DNA of 64,000 bases from Costus lasius (lineage: Eukaryota; Streptophyta; Magnoliopsida; Zingiberales; Costaceae), in contig CM050449.1 in NCBI GenBank assembly GCA_027563935.2, positions 89,318,371 to 89,382,370 on the forward strand, written 5' to 3'. The notes beneath the pieces were generated by a model. It was not told the origin of the DNA and did no database searches. It saw nothing but the letters and a program-made list of their open reading frames with translations. Both the position numbers and the translations under genes were made by a program. This document shows positions 1 through 9,954 of this stretch, piece after piece. Within the stretch, counting starts at the first letter, position 1; each line of letters starts with the position of its first letter.

Positions 1-600
1 TGTGTTTGATGACACCAAAATATATAGTATATTTTATATCATTTTAGATATCTTTTCATGCCAAATTGAGGATATTTTACTTATTTTCATGTCTAATTCA
101 TTGAATATTGCAAAGTCTACTTCTATTTTGGTTTTTTCATGATTTTCAGGCAAAAAGGCACTATTTTGGGCGTTTTTAAGCAAAATCAAAGACATGAAAG
201 AGTTACCATCATCAAGAAGAGGTCACACAAGAATATTCACGCAAATCGAGGCTAAAGACCAAAATACGGCAGTGCCGTAAGGGAATTTACGGTACCGTAT
301 TTTTCACGGCTACCATATTATCGAGATCACGGCCGTATTTTGGTGATTTTCCGAACAGAAAGATTTTCGGATTTTACAGCACTGCCGTAAGCATTTACAC
401 TGCCGTATTTTCCAGCGCTTCAGACCAGAGAGTTCACCAGATTTTACGGTACCTACCGTAAGGGATTTCACTACCGTATTTTCAGCCATTTCAGAACAGA
501 GAGTTCAACAAATTACGGCACTGTCGTAACGCAGATTACGGTACCGTATTTCAAAACTACTTTCTGCTTATTGAGTAGGTGTTTTCTCGCTGCGATTTTA
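1..600 (+). mobile_element. Athila-like LTR, 5' fragment (plus orientation)
   Basis: The LTR start TGATGACACC lies at base 7. Bases 7 to about 520 match, in reverse, the start of the full LTR at 1314-3248 (arm about 2745-3248). Similarity fades between 520 and 600, so only the first third of the LTR is present. No coding sequence is seen. The window edge cuts off whatever lies to the left. Confidence 0.75.
245..570. repeat. ACGG...CCGT palindromic minisatellite in LTR
   Basis: Short imperfect palindromes recur every 20-60 bases: TACGGCAGTGCCGTA, TACGGTACCGTA, CACGGCCGT, TACGGTACCTACCGTA and similar. The motif is also in the inverted LTR (about 2640-2995) and the forward LTR (about 4090-4385), so it belongs to the family. 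Confidence 0.7.
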
Positions 601-1136
601 AGAAACTGGGTTGAGAAAAATTTTAATCTTTGGCACGACATGGAAGTACTGATCTTTGTCTATTATTTGGATATTTTTGCTGAATTTTAGAATCCATGGA
701 TTGTCCTAGAACACATAGCAACTTTTTGATTCTGATTAGATTTTGTGCAGTTTTTCATTTTGTAATCTGAGTAGCCTTCTTTCTGCTGATACCCTGAATT
801 CCTGATAGATTTTGATCCTTTATTTTTTACATACCTGGGAAGATCAAGTTTTATTCTACTTCATGGTTTTGTTTGTTCTCTATTTAGATCATTAAATTTT
901 ATTCTAGGGTATGACTACTTTTCATAAAAAAATTCAAAAATTGCTTGATTTGCTTTCTATCTGTTGTTGTTTCTTTTGACTCCAGATTTGCAGCACCTCT
1001 AGCAACCACTGCATCTGCCTCTAACATCATTGTTTCCAGCCGTCGACACTGGATTATACCACCTGCAGATTCTTATTTCTTTTGCTGCCTCTTATTCCAT
1101 AATATTATTTATTTATGTAGTGGACTTTTCATTAGT
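600..1136. other. AT-rich non-coding stretch between LTR fragment and PBS cluster
   Basis: No convincing gene in either strand; the short open frames have no recognisable family. Relative to the minus-strand LTR at 1314-3248 this lies just beyond the primer-binding sites, so it is probably that element's leader or a decayed gag start. This is inferred from position only. Confidence 0.4.
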
Positions 1137-1307
1137 CCCCGGCAACGGCGCCAAAAACTTGATAGCCCGAAAGGGAACACTACAAGTCTGGCACGCGTGT
1201 ACCTTGGACTAATCCCCGGCAATGGCGCCAAAAACTTGATAGCCCGAAAGGGAACACTACAAGTCTGGCACATGTGTACCTTGGACTAATCCTTGGTAAC
1301 GGCACCA
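1137..1307 (-). promoter_or_regulatory. Triplicated primer-binding site (tRNA-Asp type)
   Basis: Three copies at a period of exactly 77 bases (1137-1153, 1214-1230, 1291-1307). On the minus strand the farthest copy reads TGGCGCCGTTGCCGGGG, the complement of the 3' end of plant tRNA-Asp, the usual primer of Athila elements. The second has one change; the copy next to the LTR (TGGTGCCGTTACCAAGG) is the most decayed. Confidence 0.75.
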
Positions 1308-1593
1308 AAAACTTGTTGTTAGGTTTTCGCAAGTGCACAGAACTATCGAAGTAATAAAGAAAAGTATCGAATCCACAGGGACCTTATTGTTAATTACCAA
1401 ATAATCATTTTCTCGCTAGCTAAGTAAATCGAATTTGACACAAGTAACTATGTAGAGAATATGCTAAAGAGATAATCAGAGAGATAAACATGGGACTAGG
1501 GTTTCGTCCTCCTTGATTATAACGATTAGACATAAATAAAGGGTCGTCAATCAAATCTTGTTATGATAAAGACCTAATTTACTTGATAAAGGT

Positions 1594-1836
1594 ATTGTCT
1601 CACTTTCGTGCAGACAATCATGCAGATAACCGATCCTCACTTTCGTGCAAGATCTATTTTCAATGCTGAAGGTAAGTAAATCATCAATCAAAGATCACAG
1701 GGATCACTTTCGTGCATCCGGATTCTAGGTTGATAATCTCTAGTGGAGTCTCAAGGATCACTTTCGTGCATCCGGATTCTACACTAGTTTTACTCATGGA
1801 TCTCCAACGTTCCGATCCTCACTTTCGTGCAAGATC
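1594..1836 (-). other. Array of five GNRA-capped hairpins in LTR
   Basis: Five inverted motifs at 1594-1618, 1632-1654, 1701-1719, 1755-1773 and 1814-1836. On the minus strand each has CAC, loop GAAA, GTG, with a bulged G 5' of CAC and outer arms that differ between copies but still pair (for example ATTGTCT with AGACAAT; GGAT with ATCC; GATCTT with AGGATC). Their order matches the forward LTR at 5189-5429. The RNA role is unknown. Confidence 0.7.
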
Positions 1837-2639
1837 TCCACGTTTGACAAATAGACTCGATCTATAGATACATGTTATAATCATGGCAATAATTCTACTA
1901 GAACATATCAAATAGGATCTACCTAAAGAAGGGTTCCTAACATGCAATTCTAGGGTTCCAAGCTCTCAAGCAAATTACCTTTCAGTCTCATTGCGAAAAC
2001 TCTAAGAACATAATTAATAACATGCAATTATAGAGAATCTAAGCACAATTTATCACAAGAGTAAAATTATCACAACAAAGATTATCATGACGAAAATAGA
2101 AGAGTTATCTAATCATTAAAAATCAAAGGGATTAAACCCTATGTCCCAAAACAGTATTAAGCTTGCATGGAGAAGAAAACACAATAATCCATAAATTCAG
2201 AAGATCAAAAATCAACTAGAAAAGAGGTTTTACAAAATACAGCACAGCTGTGAAATATTTCACAGCCGTATTTTGCAAGCAGAACTCGATGAACAGTGCC
2301 GTCACCGCCGATTTCGTCGATTCCTCCTCCAATTGAACTCCTTTTCCTTTGCAACTTCTGGGCTGTTGTCTTCTCCTCCAGGCGAAGCTTTTGCGTGAAA
2401 ATCAAGGCCTGAGGTGCCCTCTATGCCTCTCGGTGCGAGAACAAACCCTACCCGCCTCTCTAGTGATTTCTCCCTGGATACGTGATAAAAGTTCTTTTTT
2501 CTTCACTTCGTACGCCTTCTCCTCTTAAAGACGAGTCCGCAACAATTTTTGGATTTCGATTTGGAGTTCTGGATCAAAAGTTATGGCCCGCGCAAGAATC
2601 GGATCCGCAAAACTTGCGAATTTGAATGGAAATTACGGC

Positions 2640-2995
2640 AGTGTAATATCTCACGGTACTGTCATAAAATTGGTTGAGTGTTCTGTTCTAGAAACACTGA
2701 AAAATACGGCACTGTAATTTGGTTTACGGCTGGTCCCGTAAAATTTGCTGAACTCTCTGTTCTGAAACGGCTGAAAATACGGCAGTGAAATCCCTTACGG
2801 TAGGTACCGTAAAATCTGGCGAACTCTCTGGTCTGAAGCGCTGGAAAATACGGCAGTGTAAATGCTTACGGCAGTGCCGTAAAATCCGAAAATCTTTCTG
2901 TTCAGAAAATCACCAAAATACGGCCGTGATCTCGATAATACGGTAGCCGTGAAAAATATGGTACCGTAAATTCCCTTATGGCACTGCCGTATTTT
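2640..2995. repeat. ACGG...CCGT palindromic minisatellite, inverted copy
   Basis: Mirror image of the 245-570 block with the same palindromes in reverse order, as expected from the inverted LTR. Confidence 0.7.
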
Positions 2996-3248
2996 GGTCT
3001 TTAGCCTCGATTTGCGTGAACATTCTTGTGTGACCTCCTCTTGATGATGGTAACTCTTCCATGTCTTTGATTTTGCTTAAAAATGCCCAAAATAATGCCT
3101 TTTTGCCTGAAAATCATGAAAAACCAAAATAGAAGTAGACTTTGCAATATTTGATGAATTAGACATGAAAATAAGTAAAATATCCTCAATTTGGCATGAA
3201 AAGTTATCTAAAATGATACAAAATATACTATATATTTTGGTGTCATCA

Positions 3249-3924
3249 TGATCCTCTTAATGATAAATGAATTCATGCCTGTGATTAAGTCTAGATTTAT
3301 CATGCTGAATTTATTTCCCTTGTATATATCTACTTTTGAAATTTTTCATTGGTTGATAAGTGAGATTTTAGGGAGATATATTATTTGAAGAATTTGATTT
3401 AAAAGTGAAACTATTTTTTTTTTGAATAAAATCAGCATATGAGTATAATTTTTGAATGGATGTCAATTGATTAATCTAATTGATGTTTAGTCTATTTGCT
3501 ATTTGTTGGGAAGAAAGAATCCAAGATTCAAAAATAGTGAGTGACTCCCCTACTTGGCACTGTGCAAAATTGATAGTGGTACTGAAGATATGGGTTGAAG
3601 TCTAAAAAGACAAAAATTTAGAGAGAAAGAAAAAGAAAATGATTCCTCTACTTAGCACTGTGCAAAATTGATAGTGGTACCTAAGACAAGAGTTGAAGTC
3701 CAAATAAAAAGTGTGTATCTATGTGGGTACATGCCATGAAAAACACAGAATAAAAAAAAAATTGAGTGGAAAAAGATTTTTGGATATCCTATTCCTGTAA
3801 ACAAAAGCATGATAGATTTGAACTGAAGATTGGATGAATTCATAAGATTGAAATTCTACTTTTTATACGAGTTGCGAAGTTTTATTTGATTAAGTTGTGG
3901 ATCTTGAGGATTGAATTCAAAGGA
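3249..3924 (+). mobile_element. Athila-like 3' untranslated region
   Basis: Non-coding and AT-rich. Two related units near 3548-3600 and 3648-3700 share GCACTGTGCAAAATTGATAG followed by TGGTAC. Similar GGCACT...GTGGTACC units occur at 59350-59490 before the other Athila-like LTR. The tail TTGAGGATTGAATTCAAAGG just before the LTR resembles the TTGAGGACAA...TTTAAG segment that precedes Athila 3' LTRs. It is therefore read as the 3' end of a plus-strand element. Confidence 0.55.
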
Positions 3925-4089
3925 TGATATGTCTATTTAAAATTTTATGAATCAATTGGTGGATTTTTCATTTGTGATTGTATTTTAGAAATTTATTTTC
4001 AGGCATTTTCAAACAATCCAGATGCATGAATGAATTCTCACCATCAAGAGAAGATAACATGTAAAATTTCATGAAAATTGGAGCTTCAG

Positions 4090-4385
4090 ATCAAATTATG
4101 GTAGTGTCGTAATCTATATTATGGTACCGTATTTTGACGGCTACCGTAATATCAGAGCACTGCTGTAATTTGGGAATTTTTCATCCAAAAAAATTTTCGA
4201 AAATTACGGCACTACCGTAAAGATTTTTACAGGTCGTAATTTGGACCTCTTTCTGAGCAGAAACTTTGGCTGAAAATATGGCACTACTGTAAGGGATTTC
4301 ATGGTACCGTAATTCCAAATAGATTTCCACCCGAGAACTCGACTGAAATTATGGCAGTGCCGTAACCAGAAACACAGCCATAATT
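4090..4385. repeat. ACGG...CCGT palindromic minisatellite, forward copy
   Basis: Diverged version of the 245-570 block (for example ATGGTACCGT, TACGGCACTACCGTAA, TGGCAGTGCCGTAA). Confidence 0.6.
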
Positions 4386-5188
4386 ATAACCTGGAGGCGC
4401 GATTTTTACGATCAAATTTGAGTCCGATTTTTGTGGGATCGATTGCGGATGATCATGGCAATGAAATTCAAAGCTGTAAGAAGCAAAAAAGGGAGCTTTG
4501 TAGGAGACGAAGGGAGATACACAAAAAGCCCTAATTTTCATCCACTGACAAAGGAGAAATCGAGTTTCACGCCGCCAACATATGTTTCGTTGCCGGGACG
4601 CGTATAGCGCATCTCCGTCTGTGAAATTTGAAGGGAAGCTTTGCCTGGAGCAAGAGAACATACCCCAGAAGTTTCAATGCGAAAGGGTCTCGATCGGAGG
4701 AGAAATCGACGAAGAACCCAGCGCCAGTACTGTTCATACGCATATTACGGCTGTAATTTTCATTACAGCCGTGTGGTTATTCGTTCTTCCTCTTTTTTTT
4801 TTATTTCTGAATGGTAGAAACTATGGTTTATTGTAATCTTTTCTCCATGCTAGCTTAAACCTTTTGTGGGACATGGGGGAGTAATTCCCTTTGATTTCTT
4901 AATGACTAGATAAACTTTTCACTACTTCGTCACGTATAATTTTAGCATGATAATTCTACTTTTGTGATAATTGTTCTTTGATTCTCCATAGATTTATGTT
5001 ATTAATCATGTTTTAGAGTTTTCGCAATAAAGACCGAAAGGTGACTTGCCTGAGACTCGGAACCCTATAATTGCATGATAGGAACTTACTGTAAGAAATT
5101 ATGTTAGTTCTTGTTTCTTGATTATAGAAGAATAATTGCCATGTTTAATAATATAAATCTAGGATTGAGTCAATTTATCAAACGTGAA

Positions 5189-5429
5189 GATCTTGTGCGA
5201 AAGTAAGGATCGGAACGTTGGAAAACCATAAGTAGAACTTGTGTCGAGACTCGGATGCACGAAAGTGATACTTGAGATTCCACTCGAAATGATCCACTTA
5301 AAATTCGGATGCACGAAAGTGATCCTTGAGTTCTTTGATGGATGATTTACTTATTTTCAGCTTGGGATAGATCTTGCGCGAAAGTGAGGATCGGTACCTA
5401 CATGATTGTCTGCACGAAAGTGAGATAAT
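5189..5429 (+). other. Array of five GNRA-capped hairpins in LTR
   Basis: Units at 5189-5211, 5250-5276, 5307-5325, 5370-5392 and 5405-5429. Four fold well; the second is weaker. In the first unit the inner stem is TGC/GTA instead of CAC/GTG, so pairing is kept although bases changed. The first unit is also enclosed by AACGT/ACGTT, as is the unit at 1814-1836. The array lies about 280-520 bases before the LTR end, probably in R/U5 and so in the 5' end of the RNA. Confidence 0.7.
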
Positions 5430-5717
5430 CCTTTTATGAAGTAAATTGAATCTTTATCATGATAAAATTAAACTGACGAATTTTTATTCATATCTAGTCA
5501 TAGAAATCAAAGTGGATGAAACCCTAGTCCTAGTTTCTTTCTCTAGTATTTTTGTTAGCTTTCGATAATTCACTTGCATAGTTTTGACTGCCTAGATAGT
5601 AAGAAATTGATTATTCGGTACTTGACAAACGAGGTCTCTGTGGGATCGATATTTTTTTATTACTTCGAGTGTCCATGCACATGCGGATACAACAGGATTT
5701 TGGACACAACAAGTTTT

Positions 5718-5734
5718 TGGCGGTAATGCCAGAA
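5718..5734 (+). promoter_or_regulatory. Decayed primer-binding site (tRNA-Asp type)
   Basis: TGGCGGTAATGCCAGAA, seven bases after the LTR end. It keeps TGGCG and TGCC of the Athila consensus TGGCGCCGTTGCCGGGG. Confidence 0.55.
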
Positions 5735-5739
5735 ATAAG

Positions 5740-6379
5740 TTTCTGTCTAGCTACTTGTTGGGATACAATCATGGGATTATTTTTAGGTCCGCGAAGTAGG
5801 AAGTCCGATGCTTCAATAGTTTGTCATTAACTCGAGATTTTCTAATGCCTCAAACTCTTACTACACTAGGTTTATACGAAGACATTGAATGGATGTTTGG
5901 AATATAGGATAGCAGCAATTTTTTAGCATGACGAATTCGACCTATATTCCCCTGACTTTGGAATTCATGAACTTAGTTGACATGAAAGTGTGCTTGTATT
6001 CGGATAATGACGAGGGTCAGATTACCTTTTGTCTTGGCAACCAAAATCACTCACTAGCTCTAATGGAACTAAACTAGATTTTTTATTTTCCCACTGATAG
6101 CTCGAGGTTTATTCCTCAGGAATATCATAAGACAAATTAGTGGCGGCAAATTTCTAATGACGATAACTTTGCGTCATGCTTGGTTCATGCCACCACCATC
6201 AGCAGTCCTGTTATTAGATATATTCATCAGGTATTGGCCCACATTGTCTTTGGTCGGGCCGAGAGTGATCGGATGGTTCGTCAGACAGAGTTATTTTTCA
6301 CATGGGCCATGTTGTATACCAACCGAGTTAATACTTGATTCTTTCTTGCTAAGCAATTCCATCAGGTCACTAAAGCCCC
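5740..6379 (+). pseudogene. Athila-like gag, decayed and truncated
   Basis: Gag would form the particle that packages element RNA. Reading across several stops and frame changes gives segments typical of Athila gag: TFCLGNQNHSLALMELN near 6030-6075 and, near 6195-6370, VIRYIHQVLAHIVFGR, VVRQ-like MVRQTELFFTWAM and RVNT.FFLAKQF. It follows the LTR and primer site directly, as gag should. It is cut at 6379/6380 by the LTR of the minus-strand Ty3-A. The assignment rests on remembered family motifs. Confidence 0.6.
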
Positions 6380-8006
6380 TATCACGCCCCGAGACCCACC
6401 CGGGCCCACATCGAGACGCCCGGCCTCGGGACGCGGCAAAGACAGACCTGCCATGCCAACCACGCAGATCCCAAGAATATAGAAACGATAACAAAGGATC
6501 AAAAAGCAACGATCAAATATGTAGATAACATAACAACACCACAGACCGGCGCAACGGTCCAAGTCAATAAGCATACAGGACCGACAACTTTGGTTAAAGT
6601 CAACACTGGTGTACGACCAGAAAGTACAATCCAATATAATATAGCAACATCAATAATACATGCAATAAGATAGAAAAGATAGACTCAAGATAGATGAGTG
6701 GCTACCTATCTATCTACTGTGCTCCCGATGGAGCTGAGCCTGAACCTAGAGGCAAAGCAAAGGGGGTTAGTCGGGAGGCTAAGTAGGGTTTAGCAAATAA
6801 GATGGTGCATAATAGAGTACAGAAGGATACAACATAATCAACATAAGCAGAAGTGCAATATAAGCATATAACACAGCTAACAAATAATAAAAATATAGCA
6901 TGCAAGTGCAACACCCAAGCTGAGCCAATTGTCCCAAAGACACACACTCAAAGAGTGGTTCCAAACTGCCAGCTCAATAGTAGGGAACGACTATCCGTCG
7001 ATAGCCCGCCGGTGTAGCATCCTATACCCAGGTTACTCCGAATGTCGGTCTAATGACCAATCGACCGTGACCCATCCGGAGGCCTATAGTCCATGGTCAT
7101 ACTATGTCATGACTACTACCAGTGGCTAAATCCAACAGATCCTAGAAGGCAGACTATATACTAGTTAGGCCAATCCATCCATCCAATATAAATCACACGT
7201 CGCCTGACGAGACAACCAAGATATATATGTACAACATCTAAATTATATCAAATCAATATCATACATTAGAACACAAAAACAAAATACATGCAAGCATATC
7301 ATCATATTCCAATGGTAGGTAATAGAGCTCAAAGGATAGTCGAAAGTAATAAGAAGGTGACACTACCTATACATGTGATTTGGCACCCTAACAAAGGATG
7401 GAGGTAAAATCCTTACCTGATTACTGTAGGTATGTGCTAAGAACCAACCAGATAATCATCCGAAATAACCCGCACGTGCAGCTCGGAGTCACTTACAGGT
7501 TCGTCGGAGTTCACTGGAAGACCTCACCGGCAGTGATCACCAGAACAGTAACTCCGGCCATTGGAATAGTAACCGTCGGTGACGGATTAGAGCTTCCGGC
7601 ACATAGAAATTTTGTCAAAGTCGAGAGGGTCACGCCGGTGCTTCCATTCACACGAATGACCGCTGAAATTACCGGAAAAGAGGTTGGAGGCGTAGGTGGT
7701 GCCACTCACGTAAGTCGCCAGAAACAGAGAAGAGGCAGGGGAAAACATGCGGGAAGGTGGGGGAAACGCTCGTCGGAGACGCCGAAGGTGAGACGTAGAT
7801 GGATCTAGGGTTCACGTTCACATCTTCGTCACCGATCTTGTTCGCAGGGGAGAAGGAGAAGGAGATGGAGCTGCACCGGATCTGGTCGCCGAAGTAGCTG
7901 CCGGAGTTGGGAGGTGAGGCTGGGAGGAGAAGATGCATGAGGAGGAGAGCTGGGTTCAACGATGGTGAAGCAGTGGGAGAAGGAGGGGAGATAAGGAGGA
8001 AGAGGG
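6380..8006 (-). mobile_element. Ty3-A 3' LTR, truncated
   Basis: It matches the LTR at 61733-63496 almost throughout (shared CCCCGAGACCC start, the 6711-6790 block, and the GC-rich block at 7500-7980). The first bases read TATCACGCC where the other copy has TGTCATGCC. About 130 bases of the far end, with the polypurine tract, are deleted at 8006. Confidence 0.75.
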
Positions 8007-8020
8007 ATACATGATCTCAT

Positions 8021-8267
8021 CGTATAGATAACATTAAAAAACAACAACACTTGTATTCAATACAAACACTCATCGTATGCCATACATGATCTCATAACAC
8101 TCATGCCTCTCAGGGAATAAATGCGGCCATCTATGCACGGCCTCATCCTCACATTCCCATGTCGCTTCACTTTCCGAATTATTCCTTCATCGGAGCTTGA
8201 CAAGATGTAACACCTTGTTACGGATTTGGTGCACTTTATGGTCCAAGATTTCAACAGGCAGCTCTTG
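8021..8267 (-). pseudogene. Ty3-A integrase C-terminal/chromodomain fragment
   Basis: Nearly the same as 63540-63780, where the frame is open and encodes the chromodomain-like tail of integrase (VIHLVKLRWRNHSKSEATWE). Here small indels break the frame. It stops at CTCTTG (8262-8267), where plastid DNA begins; the rest of the integrase resumes at 13066. Confidence 0.65.
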
Positions 8268-8391
8268 CATCTCATAAATCTCATAAATATGAGTCAGAAA
8301 TATACAGAAAGAAAAGATACGGAAATATCCATTTCATGTTAAACAAAATTCCTTTTTTGTCCTTCCTTTAAAATGTTCTTTTTTACAAAGG

Positions 8392-8505
8392 TTATCCTTG
8401 TCTTTGTTTATGTTTCGGATTGGAACAAATCACTATAATTCGTCCGCGCCTACGGATCAGTCGACATTTTTCACAAATTTTACGAATAGAAGCCCGTATT
8501 TTCAT
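8392..8505 (-). CDS. rpl36: Plastid ribosomal protein L36 copy, intact frame
   Basis: The 37-codon frame is complete, from ATG at 8505 to TAA at 8392. It was too short for a standard ORF cut-off. The protein belongs to the large ribosomal subunit and has the zinc ribbon Cys11-x2-Cys14 ... Cys27-x4-His32, all present. It lies 113 bases downstream of infA, as in plastid genomes. In this nuclear insert it has no evident promoter or transit peptide, so it is a sequence relic rather than a working gene. Confidence 0.93.
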   Translation of the reverse strand: MKIRASIRKICEKCRLIRRRGRIIVICSNPKHKQRQG

Positions 8506-8618
8506 ATTTCTTTTTCCTTACCTTAATTTTGAATCTATTCCTTGGAAGAAAATAAGTCTCTTTCATTTTTTTTTAACTTCGAATTGTATTGCTATGAAAG
8601 GAATGCTTAAAAAATTAC

Positions 8619-8852
8619 CTAATCGTTCGAATCTTTGTTGCGAAGTCTATAAATTATACGTCCCCTAGTTGAATCATAACGACTTACTTCAATTTTGACT
8701 CTATCTCCGGGTAGTATCCGTATAAAACTGCGTCGGATCCTTCCCGAAACATAACCTAGAATTACATCTTCATTATCTAAGCGGACTCGGAACATACCAT
8801 TGGGAAGTGATTCAGTAATTAAACCTTCATGAATCAATTTTTGTTCTTTCAT
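8619..8852 (-). CDS. infA: Plastid translation initiation factor IF-1 copy, intact frame
   Basis: The 77-codon frame uses ATG at 8850-8852 ([10 protein letters not shown]...); an open extension to 8906 is upstream noise, since plastid infA starts at MKEQK. IF-1 is a single OB-fold that binds the small subunit A site; the core motifs [16 protein letters not shown] and [14 protein letters not shown] are seen. It lies between rps8 and rpl36. Many angiosperm lineages have lost or broken plastid infA, so the open copy says something about the donor plastome. Not expected to be expressed here. Confidence 0.93.
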   Translation of the reverse strand: MKEQKLIHEGLITESLPNGMFRVRLDNEDVILGYVSGRIRRSFIRILPGDRVKIEVSRYDSTRGRIIYRLRNKDSND

Positions 8853-8975
8853 TCCAGGTAACCTCCTTGAAGTATCAACTAATGGAGGAAGAGTTATATA
8901 ACTCACTTTTCCTCTCTATCTCACAAATAGGAAGTTGAAAGTTAGAGAAAAAATTAGGATACCAGAGGAGGAGGA

Positions 8976-9373
8976 TCACCATATATATAACAAAAGTTCG
9001 CCTCCAATTTTTTCTCGTCGAGCTTCTCTATCTGTCATTATACCTTGAGAAGTAGAAAGAATTACAATTCCTATTCCACCTAAAATTTTAGGAATTTGTT
9101 GATAGTTCGAATAAATTCGTAAACCGGGTCGGCTGATACGCTTAAAAATAGTTCTATGTATTCTAATCCTAGTCTTTCTGTGTCGCAGAGTTAAAACTAA
9201 GAAATATTTGTTACGTTCCTATGTTTCCGAACGTTTTCAATAAAACCTTCTCGTAGAAATATTTTCACAATATTTTCGGTGATATTAGTAGATGCTATTC
9301 GGACCGTTCCTTTTTTATCCATGTCAGCATTTCTTATAGAAGTTATTATATCAGAAATAGTGTCGCTACCCAT
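8976..9373 (-). pseudogene. rps8: Plastid ribosomal protein S8 copy, frameshifted
   Basis: It starts at ATG 9371-9373 ([19 protein letters not shown]) and the final codons encode LLYIW before TGA at 8976-8978. The length is 398 bases, one short of the 399 expected for 132 codons plus stop. The missing base is near 9212-9222, after codons for RKHR; reading then hits TAG. Downstream, the other frame continues S8 ([29 protein letters not shown]). A single-base deletion thus destroys the gene. Confidence 0.93.
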
Positions 9374-9585
9374 GACGAACTATAATTATTGGTGTCTCCT
9401 AATTTGGATATAATCAACATGTTCCCCTTTTTCTTTGTTTTATTTTCTTTGATTTTTTTTATTTGAATTATTATTTTATTAATTAAAAATAAAAGGATAT
9501 GCATGAAACACAATCTACTAATCTACTAAATTTGATTTGATCTTTTATAGATGTTCTGATATATCATAGTGTCATCTAGTAGTAT

Positions 9586-9954
9586 TTATAATACCTCGGG
9601 AGCCAATGAAACTATTTTAGTAAAATTAAACTGTCTCAATTCTCGAGCGATCGCACCAAAAACTTGAGTTCCTTTTGGATTTCCTTCTTGTTCAATCACA
9701 ACCGCAGCATTGTCATCATATTGTATTATCATACCGTTGTCACGTTTGAGTTCTTTACAAGTACGTACAATTATAGCTCTAATTACTTCTGATCTTTCTA
9801 GTGGCATATTGGGCACTGCTTCTTTGATTACAGCAACAATAACGTTACCAATATGAGCATATTGATGATTACCAGCTCCTATGATTCGAATACACATCAA
9901 TTCTCGAGCTCCACTGTTATCCGCTACATTCAAAAGGGTCTGAGGTTGAATCAT
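9586..9954 (-). CDS. rpl14: Plastid ribosomal protein L14 copy, intact frame
   Basis: The 122-codon frame has the full length of plastid L14, from [19 protein letters not shown] to [10 protein letters not shown]14 is a large-subunit protein at the subunit interface. A few residues differ from the usual form (for example Q for R near residues 78 and 97), which fits neutral drift after transfer. Neighbours rps8 and rpl16 are in plastid order. Confidence 0.95.
   Translation of the reverse strand: MIQPQTLLNVADNSGARELMCIRIIGAGNHQYAHIGNVIVAVIKEAVPNMPLERSEVIRAIIVRTCKELKRDNGMIIQYDDNAAVVIEQEGNPKGTQVFGAIARELRQFNFTKIVSLAPEVL

Larger units (their letters stand above)
1314..3248 (-). mobile_element. Athila-like full LTR (minus orientation)
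   Basis: On the minus strand it starts TGATGACACC and ends in ACAACA, directly before the primer-binding-site cluster. It is about 1.94 kb. The segment near 1360-1385 (TCGAATCCACAGGGACC) and the paired hairpins near the 3' end match the forward LTR at 3925-5711. Only this LTR and a possible leader remain; no coding sequence follows. Confidence 0.75.
3925..5711 (+). mobile_element. Athila-like LTR (plus orientation)
   Basis: It runs from TGATATGTC to GACACAACA, followed by a decayed primer site and gag. Same family as 1314-3248 but diverged: shared blocks include GGGACATGGGGGAG...CCCTTTGATTT, the hairpin array, and the CTGTGGGATCGAT segment near the 3' end. The start at 3925 rests on the preceding purine-rich tail and is less certain than the end. 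Confidence 0.65.

Noticed and set aside
945..1289. 114-codon frame over the primer-site repeats
   Set aside because: Its second half only translates the 77-base repeat; no family resemblance.
1590..1840. CRISPR-like array from repeated CACTTTCGTGCA
   Set aside because: Spacing is irregular, the spacers are LTR sequence, and the setting is a plant retrotransposon.
5160..5430. Hammerhead ribozyme in the LTR, as in plant retrozymes, suggested by repeated CGAAA
   Set aside because: The CUGAUGA core and cleavage-site arrangement are absent; GAAA here caps short hairpins instead.
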